Source: Chitinophagaceae bacterium (GTDB lineage Bacteria; Bacteroidota; Bacteroidia; Chitinophagales; Chitinophagaceae). Taken from it: a DNA stretch of 46,694 nt. The translations under genes were made by a program, and so were the position numbers. The notes below the pieces were generated by a model. That model was not told the origin of the DNA. It saw only the letters and a program-made list of their open reading frames with translations, and searched no databases. Positions 30,809 through 39,283 of this stretch are shown here, in pieces; the first letter of the stretch is position 1; each line of letters opens with the position of its first letter. The stretch lies in assembly GCA_014879545.1 (NCBI GenBank), contig JACSRV010000099.1, forward strand, positions 1 through 46,694. The letters are read 5' to 3'.

Positions 30809-33533
30809 TTCTATTGCGTGATTTGAAGTGATCGTATGTTTCAACCGCCTTTTCCTGCCATTTCCTGAACAGGGAAATACGGTTGACCTCCTGTAACTGC
30901 TGCTGGCGTTTCTCCATTAGTTCGGTTGCCGAGGTGCGTTGCGATGACTGGCTTACCGCTTGCTGCAAGTGCGCCTTGTCATCGGTGTAGATCGAAACCG
31001 CTTCCTTCCCCCGTGATACGGACACATAAAACTGTTCCATCGAGGATGCGCGGAACGTGGCCGAGCTTTGGGAGATAATCACCTTATCGGCGGTCTTTCC
31101 CTGTGCGGCATGAGAAGTGGACACATAACCATGCTGAAAATGGCCGTATTCAGGTGGAAGTGTTGAACCGTTGGATAGGTGGATGCTTCCGTCCTGATTG
31201 AACCCCTCCACATGAAAGACCGACCCGTTAAACAGGTTCTTCCCATCCTCACCTTTTCCGTTAGCTGTAAGGCGTATCTTGTCGCCCTTGGCTAACAGGA
31301 TGGCTTTTTGCTCATAGGCTGTGAAGTTCTTTGCTTCCGAGAAGGCCACTGTAAAACGAGCATGCTCTTTGTCTTCCACAAGCAAGCCTTCTTCATTCGC
31401 TTCTATGAAGGCAACCCTGCTACCCGCTTTAATACCTTTGCTGTTCCGGTGGAATGCAAGCATATCGCCCTGCCGGTAGCTATCCGCTCTTTGCTTTTCG
31501 GCTTCGGTGAGCTGGCGGTTAACGAGCGTGCGATATTCATGTTCGTTGCGGTCGATAAATCCATCCGTTTGCAGCATGTGCCGTATCTGCCGGGTAACAA
31601 GATCACCTTCGGCATGGGTGGGGGCAATCACCAATACGTTTTTCATGCGGTGTTGTTCATCGCCAAAAGCGGATATACGGTAATCTGCTGCAATCGCCTG
31701 TATGCGTTCATGCCCGTCTGTTAGTTCATGTATTGCACCCATGCGGTCTAACTGCTTAAAGCCTTTCTCCGTCTTGCCATCAGATAGCCACTGTACCGCT
31801 TCCTTATACTCCGCATTCTTTTGTCGCTGTACCTTGCTTACGGTTATCGGTTTGATACCCGTTTCCTGCTGGATGATCCGCAGGGCATCGCCGCGTTCTA
31901 CGCTGCTATGCTGTCTTGTATCGCCGGAGAGTATAACTCGTGCGCTTTGTGCCTGGGCGATAGCCAGCACTTTATTCATGTCTTTGTTGGATAGCATCCC
32001 GGCTTCATCTATCCAGATTACCTGATGTTTCATGTCGGCATGGCGGGAGGTGTCCACGATAAGCCGTGCTACTGTATCTGCATTTTCAAACCCTTCACTG
32101 CGCTGGACTCCCCGGCTGGCTTCGCTGGATGGAGCGAAGGAGAATATCTGCTTGCCGCTTGCAAGAATGCCTTTCTTCACCTCCTGCATCAGTGTGGTTT
32201 TACCTGTTCCTGCCTTGCCCGTGATAATGGTGATGCCATCGGTGGAGGCAAGGGCATGGCGCACCGCCGCCCGTTGCTGTTCATTGAGCATTTGGTTTTG
32301 CGGCTCATACTGTTCATTGATAGGCCGGAATGTGTTGCGGGCTTCATTGCACTGGCGGATGAGCTGCTTTTCCTCTTTCAGCGCATCTTTTGTCGTGATG
32401 AATGTCCGCAGATGTTCGCTTGCGGCCAGTATGGTCGCATCTCTGTCAAATGCCTGCCGTACCTGTTCCGGTGTCGCCTGACCCACGGAGGATTTAATCG
32501 CCGTTGCCAGCACTTCTTTGTCGCTGACAACAGACTTGCGTTCCAGGTGATGATGCAAAGAAAAGTTTATGGCTTCCTTAGCTGCTTGCCCATTTTGAAG
32601 GGGAAAACTGTGTTGTTTCAGGTTTCGGATGGCCGCCAGCTCGTCTGGTGTTAGACGATCAAGCCATGATTTTTCCTGTTGTTCCGCAGACAATGATTGG
32701 CGCTTCGCCTCCCGTGTTTTTGCTCCTACCGCCGATTTCTGTTTTTCGTCCGTAATATTATGCTCACGGGTATAGTCCTCAATTTCGTGTGTCCGGCGCG
32801 AGTACTTGCCGATTATTGTTTTACCGATACCCGCTATTTCAAAACCATTCTTTGTACGCTCAATTTTATATCCTGCCTGTTGCAGGTAGTGCGCCAGCCT
32901 GGAATGAAATACTGCCTCGTAATACGGCGCATCCTGCTTTATCTGCTGGAATTGCCCTGCCTTCCATTTCTTTTCCCTATCATCATGCGTAGCATTGAAT
33001 ACGAAGCAGTGGCTATGCAGGTGCGGGTCTGGTACACCGTCAATAGGGCGTGTGGTAAAATGGGTAAACTCACCGTATGCGATGTTGCCGGTCAGCCGGT
33101 TTTCGTTTTTGCCTTTGGCACGTACCCGCGCCTGCATGCCTGTTTCTATATCTGCCATCGTTTCGCGTACTGACTGCTGAAACAGGTTTAGGATGGTTCT
33201 TTTGTCGCTTTCGTCACCCAGCGCATAAGCAAGACTCACGGACTTGCTGGCATTAAAGGTGAAATCATATCCTACCGTCCGGTCTTTATCGTTGCGGCCT
33301 GTAAGTGTCTTGCCGGTGAGGGGATTGATATTGTCGCATAGCTGGGCAAAGTCCCGCTTCGTAATATCGCCGGTCAATCCCAGCGTGGCGGCTGCATTGC
33401 CGCCCCAGCGGCCAATGCCCTGGTCATGGTCTGAATAGTAATTATGCTGCGCAGACTGGCCTTCTTTGTAATAGGCTTCGCAATAGTATTTCTTTGCGCC
33501 GCTGGCCGATCTGTTCTGTGTGATACGCAACAT
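30759..33533 (-). CDS. MobF-family conjugative relaxase-helicase (TrwC/TraI type)
   Basis: A 924-residue relaxase that nicks oriT, stays bound to the 5' end and unwinds DNA for transfer. The N-terminal relaxase domain (about 1-300) has paired tyrosines (KKYYCEAYY, residues 16-22) and the metal-binding histidine triad HLHSH (171-175). The helicase half has a Walker A (GKAGTGKTTL, near 443), Walker B (VIWIDEAGMLS) and late helicase motifs (YVSTSHAAQGKTADKV, FYVSVSRGKEAVSIY). Length is near TrwC (966). The ATG at 33533 begins the usual MLRIxxN start; an in-frame GTG at 33551 is less likely. It is transcribed opposite to the coupling protein. The upstream region holds an oriT candidate. Confidence 0.92.
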   Translation of the reverse strand: MLRITQNRSASGAKKYYCEAYYKEGQSAQHNYYSDHDQGIGRWGGNAAATLGLTGDITKRDFAQLCDNINPLTGKTLTGRNDKDRTVGYDFTFNASKSVSLAYALGDESDKRTILNLFQQSVRETMADIETGMQARVRAKGKNENRLTGNIAYGEFTHFTTRPIDGVPDPHLHSHCFVFNATHDDREKKWKAGQFQQIKQDAPYYEAVFHSRLAHYLQQAGYKIERTKNGFEIAGIGKTIIGKYSRRTHEIEDYTREHNITDEKQKSAVGAKTREAKRQSLSAEQQEKSWLDRLTPDELAAIRNLKQHSFPLQNGQAAKEAINFSLHHHLERKSVVSDKEVLATAIKSSVGQATPEQVRQAFDRDATILAASEHLRTFITTKDALKEEKQLIRQCNEARNTFRPINEQYEPQNQMLNEQQRAAVRHALASTDGITIITGKAGTGKTTLMQEVKKGILASGKQIFSFAPSSEASRGVQRSEGFENADTVARLIVDTSRHADMKHQVIWIDEAGMLSNKDMNKVLAIAQAQSARVILSGDTRQHSSVERGDALRIIQQETGIKPITVSKVQRQKNAEYKEAVQWLSDGKTEKGFKQLDRMGAIHELTDGHERIQAIAADYRISAFGDEQHRMKNVLVIAPTHAEGDLVTRQIRHMLQTDGFIDRNEHEYRTLVNRQLTEAEKQRADSYRQGDMLAFHRNSKGIKAGSRVAFIEANEEGLLVEDKEHARFTVAFSEAKNFTAYEQKAILLAKGDKIRLTANGKGEDGKNLFNGSVFHVEGFNQDGSIHLSNGSTLPPEYGHFQHGYVSTSHAAQGKTADKVIISQSSATFRASSMEQFYVSVSRGKEAVSIYTDDKAHLQQAVSQSSQRTSATELMEKRQQQLQEVNRISLFRKWQEKAVETYDHFKSRNRNDGLSPTPRTEQEQAR

Positions 33534-33999
33534 AAAACTGTCCGTTTTCACGCAATTTCACAGGTCTTTTTCATATTACAAAATATTGTACTGATATGGT
33601 GCGACATGGTTTTATCTGGTGTTTCCGGTTGCTTCGGAATGTGTAGAAGCAAGTAATAGCAATGGAAATCGCCATAGGCAGAAACTGCATCTTTGTGCTG
33701 CTGAATTGCGATACGCTTCCGGGCTTTTAGATTGCTTACTGCATAGCATTGCTTTGACTGCAAACTGCATAGCAGAAGTGTTGGCGCATATCGTTGCTCT
33801 GAGATTTATAAGTGAGCTTATCCGTCCTTTTTATGAGAAGCTGAAGCCGCAGCCACGCCGGTAAACCTGCCAACAGGGTTTCCGCTACGCTGACCCTCCC
33901 TGTTTCGGTTGACCGATTCGGCAACGCCCGCGCCTGTGGCGGCTTCCTGCCGCTCCCATAAGGACAGCAATCAAGCTGCTTAAAATAAGGGAGAACGGC
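33534..33999. other. Relaxase upstream region: candidate oriT with direct repeats
   Basis: A 466-base gap between the divergent relaxase and small-gene operons. The 11-base direct repeat ACTGCATAGCA occurs at 33738-33748 and 33764-33774, 26 bases apart. Such repeats next to a relaxase are candidates for accessory-protein or relaxase binding at the origin of transfer. No nic site was recognised by sequence. From about 33850 the base composition rises in GC, marking a change of origin. No convincing gene is present. Confidence 0.35.
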
Positions 34000-34203
34000 A
34001 TGACTGCCACCGACACTCAACCCAAAGCATCAGCACCGACACACATTGCCTATCAGGTGCGCGAAGGCAGCAAGGATAAAAGCTACTGGACACGCATCGG
34101 TGCAGCCTGGGCGCACAAAGATGGCAAGGGATTTAGCATCCAACTGGATTGTGTGCCGCTCGATGGGCGTATCAACCTCCGTGATGCCTCGGAAAACCAA
34201 TAA
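34000..34203 (+). CDS. Small protein resembling proteobacterial element proteins
   Basis: A 67-residue protein. Its pattern (HIAYQVREG, KSYWTRIGAAWAHKDGKGF, IQLDCVPLDGRI) closely follows a small protein I know from alpha- and betaproteobacterial conjugative islands, where it also accompanies transfer genes. Its role is unknown. The start is fixed by a strong Shine-Dalgarno sequence (AAGGGAG, 7-8 bases upstream), which is unusual among the Bacteroidota-style genes here. A GC-rich hairpin follows the stop codon before the next gene. Confidence 0.72.
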   Translation: MTATDTQPKASAPTHIAYQVREGSKDKSYWTRIGAAWAHKDGKGFSIQLDCVPLDGRINLRDASENQ

Positions 34204-34208
34204 CCCCA

Positions 34209-34230
34209 TGGGCGGGCATACACCCGCCCA
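34209..34230 (+). other. Intercistronic GC-rich hairpin
   Basis: Perfect inverted repeat TGGGCGGG / CCCGCCCA with a 6-base loop, placed between two small genes and just before the next gene's AAGGAG ribosome-binding site. No T run follows, so it may stabilise or attenuate the transcript rather than end it. Confidence 0.55.
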
Positions 34231-34251
34231 ACCTTATGAAAGGAGCATTTT

Positions 34252-34527
34252 ATGTCGTGTGATGTAACATTTTCTCTAATGTTCGAGGGGCAAACAATTT
34301 CGGTTCATTACCGCCCCGAATATTTCTCCGGCTACGACCATTTTGAATTTACCAGCCCGTATCAGCCGAAGCGGCCAATCCCATCCAGTTCGACCGGCTA
34401 CCGCAGTCATTTCGCAGCTAATCATGAAGTGGCATCGGCACCATCGCTGGAGGCTTACGCCCATGAACTCTTAATGTTGCTTTCGGGAATTCGGTCAGTC
34501 GATAGCAATCAGCTCAATTTATTTTAG
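34252..34527 (+). CDS. Small hypothetical protein, island gene
   Basis: A 91-residue protein with no signal peptide. The first part is predicted beta (SCDVTFSLMFEGQTISVHYRPEYF) and contains the phrase FEFTSPYQPKRPIPSSSTGYRSHF. The C-terminal part is helical (LEAYAHELLMLLSGI). I do not recognise a named family. A strong AAGGAG site lies seven bases upstream of the ATG. It sits 48 bases after the previous small gene and eight bases before the next, in an SD-led mini-operon. Confidence 0.65.
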   Translation: MSCDVTFSLMFEGQTISVHYRPEYFSGYDHFEFTSPYQPKRPIPSSSTGYRSHFAANHEVASAPSLEAYAHELLMLLSGIRSVDSNQLNLF

Positions 34528-34535
34528 GAGGTCGT

Positions 34536-34886
34536 ATGCAAAAGCATTCCGCCAAAGACACCCTGCACCGAATAATGCGGGATTATCCAAGATCATTAAA
34601 GGCAGAGGTTGCAGCCGAAGCATTAAGCTATGGCTCCGATGTTGCCACATTCTTTGCCGACCTTTTGCAGCATGGCTGCCAGAGTGGCATGATAGGAAAG
34701 CTCATTTACTATCATGATACCCATCGCTTCTATGACACCTATTATGACGAAATAGAAAACCTGCGGTACGAATTGGAAGAGGCTTTCGGTGAACCGCTCC
34801 GCCCCCAGGGCGATCTTAAAAACTGGTACGCATGGATGGCATTTGAGGAAGCCGCCCGTATCGTTGCTGACGAACTTGGGCTTTAA
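34536..34886 (+). CDS. DUF7222-like small protein
   Basis: A 116-residue acidic helical protein. The segments EALSYGSDVATFFADLLQHGCQSGM, IYYHDTHRFYDTYYDEIENLR and GDLKNWYAWMAFEEAARIVADELGL (each longer than a single motif and partly shortened in mind) match a family common on proteobacterial plasmids and islands, which I remember as DUF7222. Its function is unknown. The ATG follows an AGGAGGT site by three bases. A strong terminator follows 13 bases after the stop, so this gene ends the three-gene operon starting at 34000. Confidence 0.7.
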   Translation: MQKHSAKDTLHRIMRDYPRSLKAEVAAEALSYGSDVATFFADLLQHGCQSGMIGKLIYYHDTHRFYDTYYDEIENLRYELEEAFGEPLRPQGDLKNWYAWMAFEEAARIVADELGL

Positions 34887-34899
34887 TATTCATCCGTGC

Positions 34900-34939
34900 A
34901 GTGCTGTGCCCCAGCCATTGGGATGCAGTACTTTTTTTC
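34900..34939 (+). terminator. Intrinsic terminator after the island mini-operon
   Basis: Thirteen-position stem (AGTGCTGTGCCCC against GGGATGCAGTACT, with G-T pairs and one mismatch) followed immediately by seven or more T residues. It ends the operon 34000-34886. Confidence 0.75.
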
Positions 34940-35123
34940 TGCTGGTGCCGCAAAACTACGGAACTAAACGGGCTGCTTCCGGTTTATAGAGCAAAGACGA
35001 AGTAAGAAGAATTTATGGAACAGACGTCTTCCCTTATTTAGTTAACAAGGTAGTACACACATAATTCTATACCGCAAAATCTTATGAATTGAAAGTGCAA
35101 TAGTTTTTAGATACATTCTCCAA

Positions 35124-35579
35124 ATGGGCGCAAAAAACATTTTGAAAGTGAGTTTGTCAGACGATTTCAAAATAGATCGTGTTTCGCATTTTGAGAATGG
35201 CGAGCCAGCATTAATATTATCGCGCACCGAAACCGGAGAATATGATTCGCAAATATTCAATAGAGCATTAAATAGCTGGGTGTCGGGTGACAGAATGACA
35301 CAGAGCGAAGTTGCCGATCTTACGTATATGATAGCTGTAAAAGAAAATATCAAACAGTATCAAGTCGATGATAAGATAGTAAGTTTTAGTGAATTTAACC
35401 GCAGCTTAATCAATGTCGGATTAAAGAATCATATTCCCATAATACAACTTAACATGCTTATTCAAAGCATTGAAGATTGGACCAAGATTCATTCAATTGT
35501 CGCTGATGAAAATGTTAGCAAATACGAATACAAAAAACTTGATGACATTGCGAGAAAAAACAAAGGCTGGATAAAATAG
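35124..35579 (+). CDS. Hypothetical AT-rich cargo protein
   Basis: A 151-residue cytoplasmic-type protein with no signal peptide, mainly helical after a beta-rich start (NILKVSLSDDFKIDRVSHFENGEPA shortened: beta strands, then ALILSRTETGEYDSQIF). Helical segments include SEVADLTYMIAVKENIKQY and PIIQLNMLIQSIEDWTKI. No family was recognised. It is AT-rich, has no clear Shine-Dalgarno sequence, and lies between a terminator and the pair of G-D-N-S-P-motif genes. It may belong with those as cargo, but this is not shown. Confidence 0.6.
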   Translation: MGAKNILKVSLSDDFKIDRVSHFENGEPALILSRTETGEYDSQIFNRALNSWVSGDRMTQSEVADLTYMIAVKENIKQYQVDDKIVSFSEFNRSLINVGLKNHIPIIQLNMLIQSIEDWTKIHSIVADENVSKYEYKKLDDIARKNKGWIK

Positions 35580-35698
35580 AAAATTAGCCGCAATCTGCCG
35601 ATTCATTATTGCTTCAATAGATTAAAAATAGATGTGGGCCATTATTGGTTTATGGAGAAAATATCTTAACTTTCCATTGCACTACTAATTCGCATATT

Positions 35699-35920
35699 AT
35701 GGGAAGAATGACGAAGAATAATGCCGTAGTTTTATGCGCTGTTATCGCAGCTTCAAGTGCCGTTGCGGTAGCGATAATAGGAAATTTGAAATCAGAAGAA
35801 AAAAGCCAGCCCACGCAGGAAACTAAAGGGGATAATAGCCCTGCAGTTTATGGCAGAGATGTAAGAATAGATTATAGCCAAGGAAATAGCGATAGTTCAC
35901 ATCTCAAAAAGAATGAATGA
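35699..35920 (+). CDS. Small membrane-anchored protein with a GDNSPAV motif
   Basis: A 73-residue protein. The ATG at 35699 is chosen because the protein then begins with a short basic stretch and one hydrophobic helix (AVVLCAVIAASSAVAVAIIG). After a polar linker comes KGDNSPAVYGRDVRIDYSQG. The same motif occurs twice in the next gene's product. It therefore looks like a membrane-anchored partner displaying this motif outside the cytoplasm. The stop overlaps the next start (ATGA), so both are translated together. No known family was recognised. Confidence 0.65.
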   Translation: MGRMTKNNAVVLCAVIAASSAVAVAIIGNLKSEEKSQPTQETKGDNSPAVYGRDVRIDYSQGNSDSSHLKKNE

Positions 35921-38148
35921 AAAAGAGCATTCTACTCTGTTTGCTGACGGTCTTTTCCGCTATATGCCACGCACAGCAAACAATCCGAACTTCGGGAGAC
36001 AATAGCCCCGCAGTCTTTGCCGAAAAAGTTTCTATAAAGTATGGTGTTCGTCCTGAAGCCGTAATGGAACTCGTCAATATTTATCGCAACAGAGGAATGA
36101 ATCTTGACCTGACAAAAACTAAAGCTGAGGCTGTAGTAAAAAAATACACTGCCTCGCTGAAAAGTGAAAAGTCTACAAAGGCATTGTCTGCTGCTCAAAA
36201 AGAGCAAATTGGTATCTCCCATGATGATGCTGTTATAAGAGTATTGAACTGGCAAATATTTACTAACGGAGCCAATAGCCCGGCGATATTTGCCTACGGT
36301 GATGTCGATGTCTGGTATGGGGTAACTGAGGAAGCTTTTCGAGCAATATATAATATCCTAGATTCTCAGAACCTGAGTATCGACGGTTTTCAAAGGGAAC
36401 TAAAATCGCAGATTAGTAAATACAAGGAACTAAAAGCACTTGTGGGTCTCGACAACGATACAAATATTGCGAAGCTTTTAGAAGAAGGTAAAATTGACGA
36501 AGCCGAGAATTTACTTCAATCGGATATTCAGAAATTAGGCAAGGTATTCTCTAAAAAAATCTATTTACATGCAGGCATAAAGGAACTCAAATACGAGTTT
36601 GATTCTGCCAGTGCATTATATGAAAGTGCGCTATCTATTGACGCAACACAAGAGCGATATTGGAAAGCGGCTATAAATGCAAGACTCCGCAATGGGGAGC
36701 TAAAGCAATCTATTCTTTTGGCACAGCGATATTTTGCATCTACTGAAGTTTCCCATCAAACACCAATTGCATCTGAAATTTATTATGAAGTTGGGACTGC
36801 ATACTTGAAAATGCAGTACAAGGATAGTGCCTTAAATTGTTTTAGCCGAGCCTTAAACATTGCCATTAGCGCGCACAATAAAAGTGAAGAACTGACTCTT
36901 TCTCGAATTTCTAACGGGATTGCTAGCTTCCATTTTACATTCGGTAATAATGAATTATCATTAAAGTACTATTTTCAGTCGCTAGGTTACTTTAAAGAGG
37001 GCAAAAAAAATTCGGAAGATAGCTTACTACTCGCAGATGTATTAAGCAATCTCGGCGCAGTTCACCTTAGTCTAAATAACTTTGATTCAGCTGCATATTA
37101 CCAGCGTAATGCTCTGTATGTAGATAGTCTGCTTTTTTATTCTTCTGGGCCAGCAACGCGTTCCAAAATTTTTGCATATCCAGATATAGCTGCTCGTTAC
37201 AACTGTCTAGCGGAAATCGCATATAAGAAAGGAGATTTACAAACAGCGGAACATCTACTTGAAAAATCACTTGCTATCGACAGCATAGTTTACGGAATGC
37301 TTCATTTTGAAGTTTCAAACAGAATAAGAAATCAAGCGTGGCTCTTTTGGCAACTAAAAGAATATGATAAGGCAGTAAATCTGGTTTACAGAGCATTGAA
37401 ATTGGATTACCAGATATATGATAGTATGAATTCTAATATAGCTGATGATTATGAACTTCTTTCAAATATTTACAATGATCTGGGCAAATTGGATTCCGCA
37501 CTAGTTTACATTAAGATTTCATATTCAATTGACAGTAGTAATCTAGGGATAATGCATCCAGTAACGGGCAGGGCTTTGAATGCTATTGGAGGCATTTATA
37601 TGGCACTTGGCAACATATCAGGGGCATACAACTACTTTAATATCGCCAACGATGTTTTTAGTAAATTTCCCCTCGACTCTAATGAACTCAAAATATTTCG
37701 ACATAGATACCTCATGTCAAAAATAACATATGGCAACAAGTTATATAAAGGTACTGAAATTGCTGCGGCTCAATATTTGCTGGATTCCGCAAGCAGAGAA
37801 TGTCTAGTTTGCGGTGATACAACTTTATTTGGATTTGGGACGTTTATTTTCGTAAAAACGTTATTAAAGGCCCAGCAATACCAAGATGCGCTTGCTAGAT
37901 CCAATGAAGTTCTGGCATACTTTGATAGTTTTATGAAAAATGATCCAGTAAATGCCTTTCAGGATTTTAAGCCTCGGAGTATTTATGGCCTTCTTAAAGC
38001 ACAAAGAGGTATAGCACTCTATAAAACGGGAAAAGAAAAAGAAGGTTCCCAGATTTTAAATGAGTTAAAGGAAGATGCCATAAAACATAACGATCTAGAC
38101 GTTCTTCAATTCTTGAATTTTGTGCCGGAGGATTACAGTATTCACTAA
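35917..38148 (+). CDS. Exported TPR protein with two GDNSPAV-type motifs
   Basis: A 743-residue protein with a signal peptide (MKKSILLCLLTVFSAICHAQ). Just after it comes GDNSPAVFAEKVSIKYGV (about residue 27), and near residue 118 the related GANSPAIFAYGDVDVWYGV, each followed by a helical segment of about 70 residues (GVRPEAVMELVNIYRNRG, GVTEEAFRAIYNILDSQ). Residues about 190-680 form tandem tetratricopeptide repeats (FDSASALYESALSIDA, KDSALNCFSRALNIA, GDLQTAEHLLEKSLAID, KLDSALVYIKISYSI). TPRs bind protein partners; no enzyme domain is visible. Genes with such a layout in Bacteroidota are mostly uncharacterised. It overlaps the upstream small gene by four bases and shares its motif, which points to a joint function. 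Confidence 0.8.
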   Translation: MKKSILLCLLTVFSAICHAQQTIRTSGDNSPAVFAEKVSIKYGVRPEAVMELVNIYRNRGMNLDLTKTKAEAVVKKYTASLKSEKSTKALSAAQKEQIGISHDDAVIRVLNWQIFTNGANSPAIFAYGDVDVWYGVTEEAFRAIYNILDSQNLSIDGFQRELKSQISKYKELKALVGLDNDTNIAKLLEEGKIDEAENLLQSDIQKLGKVFSKKIYLHAGIKELKYEFDSASALYESALSIDATQERYWKAAINARLRNGELKQSILLAQRYFASTEVSHQTPIASEIYYEVGTAYLKMQYKDSALNCFSRALNIAISAHNKSEELTLSRISNGIASFHFTFGNNELSLKYYFQSLGYFKEGKKNSEDSLLLADVLSNLGAVHLSLNNFDSAAYYQRNALYVDSLLFYSSGPATRSKIFAYPDIAARYNCLAEIAYKKGDLQTAEHLLEKSLAIDSIVYGMLHFEVSNRIRNQAWLFWQLKEYDKAVNLVYRALKLDYQIYDSMNSNIADDYELLSNIYNDLGKLDSALVYIKISYSIDSSNLGIMHPVTGRALNAIGGIYMALGNISGAYNYFNIANDVFSKFPLDSNELKIFRHRYLMSKITYGNKLYKGTEIAAAQYLLDSASRECLVCGDTTLFGFGTFIFVKTLLKAQQYQDALARSNEVLAYFDSFMKNDPVNAFQDFKPRSIYGLLKAQRGIALYKTGKEKEGSQILNELKEDAIKHNDLDVLQFLNFVPEDYSIH

Positions 38149-38335
38149 CCGTTATTATCGGCTCTGTAATATTTAGCAATTTCCGCTCAGAGTTTGAGGT
38201 GTTTATGCCTCAGTTTTATGTAAGGTCGCTTAACTTAACGATTGGCATTAACTCCAGGATAGTAACTTGTTGCTTTACTGACTGGAAATATATGCTGTAA
38301 GAAATTCTGGGAAGGGGTTCCTCGGGTGAATAGCC

Positions 38336-38521
38336 TTACGATGTGAAGTGTTTAGCAATCTCTGTTTCTATCTGTGCTTCTGACAAATGCTCAAAACACG
38401 CCAGCATTTCTGCGAGCATTTTCATTCCTGCGACTTTCTCTTGGGAAATGTCCGGATCATGTTCTATCAATCGTATAAACTGCATCACATCATTGACAGT
38501 GTAGGTGCGTGGTAGAGTCAT
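38336..38521 (-). CDS. Small protein of the AlpA cluster
   Basis: A 61-residue protein starting MTLPRTYTVNDVMQFIRL, all-helical, acidic. The ATG at 38521 follows an AGGAG site ten bases upstream and overlaps the stop of the upstream small gene (ATGA). A longer reading in the same frame upstream has no better start. It is the last of three genes on the minus strand, led by alpA. Family unknown. Confidence 0.65.
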   Translation of the reverse strand: MTLPRTYTVNDVMQFIRLIEHDPDISQEKVAGMKMLAEMLACFEHLSEAQIETEIAKHFTS

Positions 38522-38697
38522 ACCTGTTTTGCTCCTGCTGAGTATTTTTCTTGGGTATTTTCTGATTCCTCGTCCCGGTAATCGGGGACTTTTTTTATAC
38601 CGGTTTTCTTGCGTGCAATCAAGGGATGTAGGCAATATGTCTTTTGCCCGTAAAACGCATCCGCTTTTTGCTTACCGGTATTGTTTTCCATACTCAT
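38518..38697 (-). CDS. 59-residue protein between alpA and the last small gene
   Basis: A short minus-strand gene encoding 59 basic and polar residues, beginning MSMENNTGKQKADAF and ending EKYSAGAKQV. It is supported by a GGAGG site nine bases upstream of the ATG at 38697 and by its TGA overlapping the next ATG (ATGA). It starts 18 bases after the alpA stop. The sequence has no hydrophobic core and may be disordered. No family was recognised. Confidence 0.55.
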   Translation of the reverse strand: MSMENNTGKQKADAFYGQKTYCLHPLIARKKTGIKKVPDYRDEESENTQEKYSAGAKQV

Positions 38698-38715
38698 GAA
38701 ATGGTTCCTCCAAAA

Positions 38716-38898
38716 CTACTTTGCTTTCTCAATGCGTGACTTAATCCATTCTTGTATATCTGATTCCAGCCAGCCTACCGATTTAGCACCAAGTGAAATA
38801 GTTGCTGGGAAAGTGTTTTCCATCATCATTTTATAGATTGTGCTTCTCGATAGTCCGGTCGTCTTTTTGACTTCCGGCAATCTGATGATTGTATGCAT
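38716..38898 (-). CDS. alpA: AlpA-family helix-turn-helix regulator
   Basis: A 60-residue DNA-binding protein of the AlpA/excisionase type: MHTIIRLPEVKKTTGLS, then the recognition part RSTIYKMMMENTFPATI, and the typical SLGAKSVGWLESDIQEWIKSR ending. AlpA proteins regulate P4-type integrases or act as excisionase. It lies divergent to a P4-type integrase 386 bases away, the classic layout of proteobacterial islands. The ATG at 38898 follows GGAGG closely; an upstream in-frame ATG (38946) would add 16 residues before the conserved start and is unlikely. Confidence 0.88.
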   Translation of the reverse strand: MHTIIRLPEVKKTTGLSRSTIYKMMMENTFPATISLGAKSVGWLESDIQEWIKSRIEKAK

Positions 38899-39283
38899 AG
38901 TGCCTCCATATAATTTTGACACATGCCAATCAACCGTATTGCACATAAAAAGTTATTGGAATTTTCTGTATCGGCAGTATAGTTCTGCTGATCGTACCGC
39001 AGATTGGCTCCGTTGGATGTTTCAGAATTGCCGGGGTAGGTTTGGGGGTACGGCGAATTTTACGAACCAGAAATACCTTTGATGGGTAGATGGTTATAGG
39101 TTTTGTTCGGTAGTCGTAGAGGTCACCAAGGGCTTTTCCGAACACTTCCTATAAAATCCATCAACAATATGAAAAAGCACGGAAATATACTCCGGCTTTT
39201 CCGTGCTCGTCTTCCATAATCTACCGGCTTCCGGTAAAAAGTGGGGGTATTTTTGGGGGCAGGATTTTGAAAGGAGTGTGTCG
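38899..39283. other. alpA-int intergenic region with a hairpin
   Basis: A 385-base divergent region that should hold the promoters of alpA and the P4-type integrase and possibly its attachment site. It contains the inverted repeat AGCACGGAAA / TTTCCGTGCT (39176-39207) with a 12-base loop. No tRNA gene or fragment is visible, although P4 integrases usually use tRNA genes. That absence fits an island whose original attachment site was lost by nesting or by rearrangement. Confidence 0.45.

Noticed and set aside
32025-32654. A 209-codon plus-strand frame antisense to the relaxase
   Set aside because: Overlaps the helicase motifs of the well-supported relaxase and shows no domain; antisense shadow.
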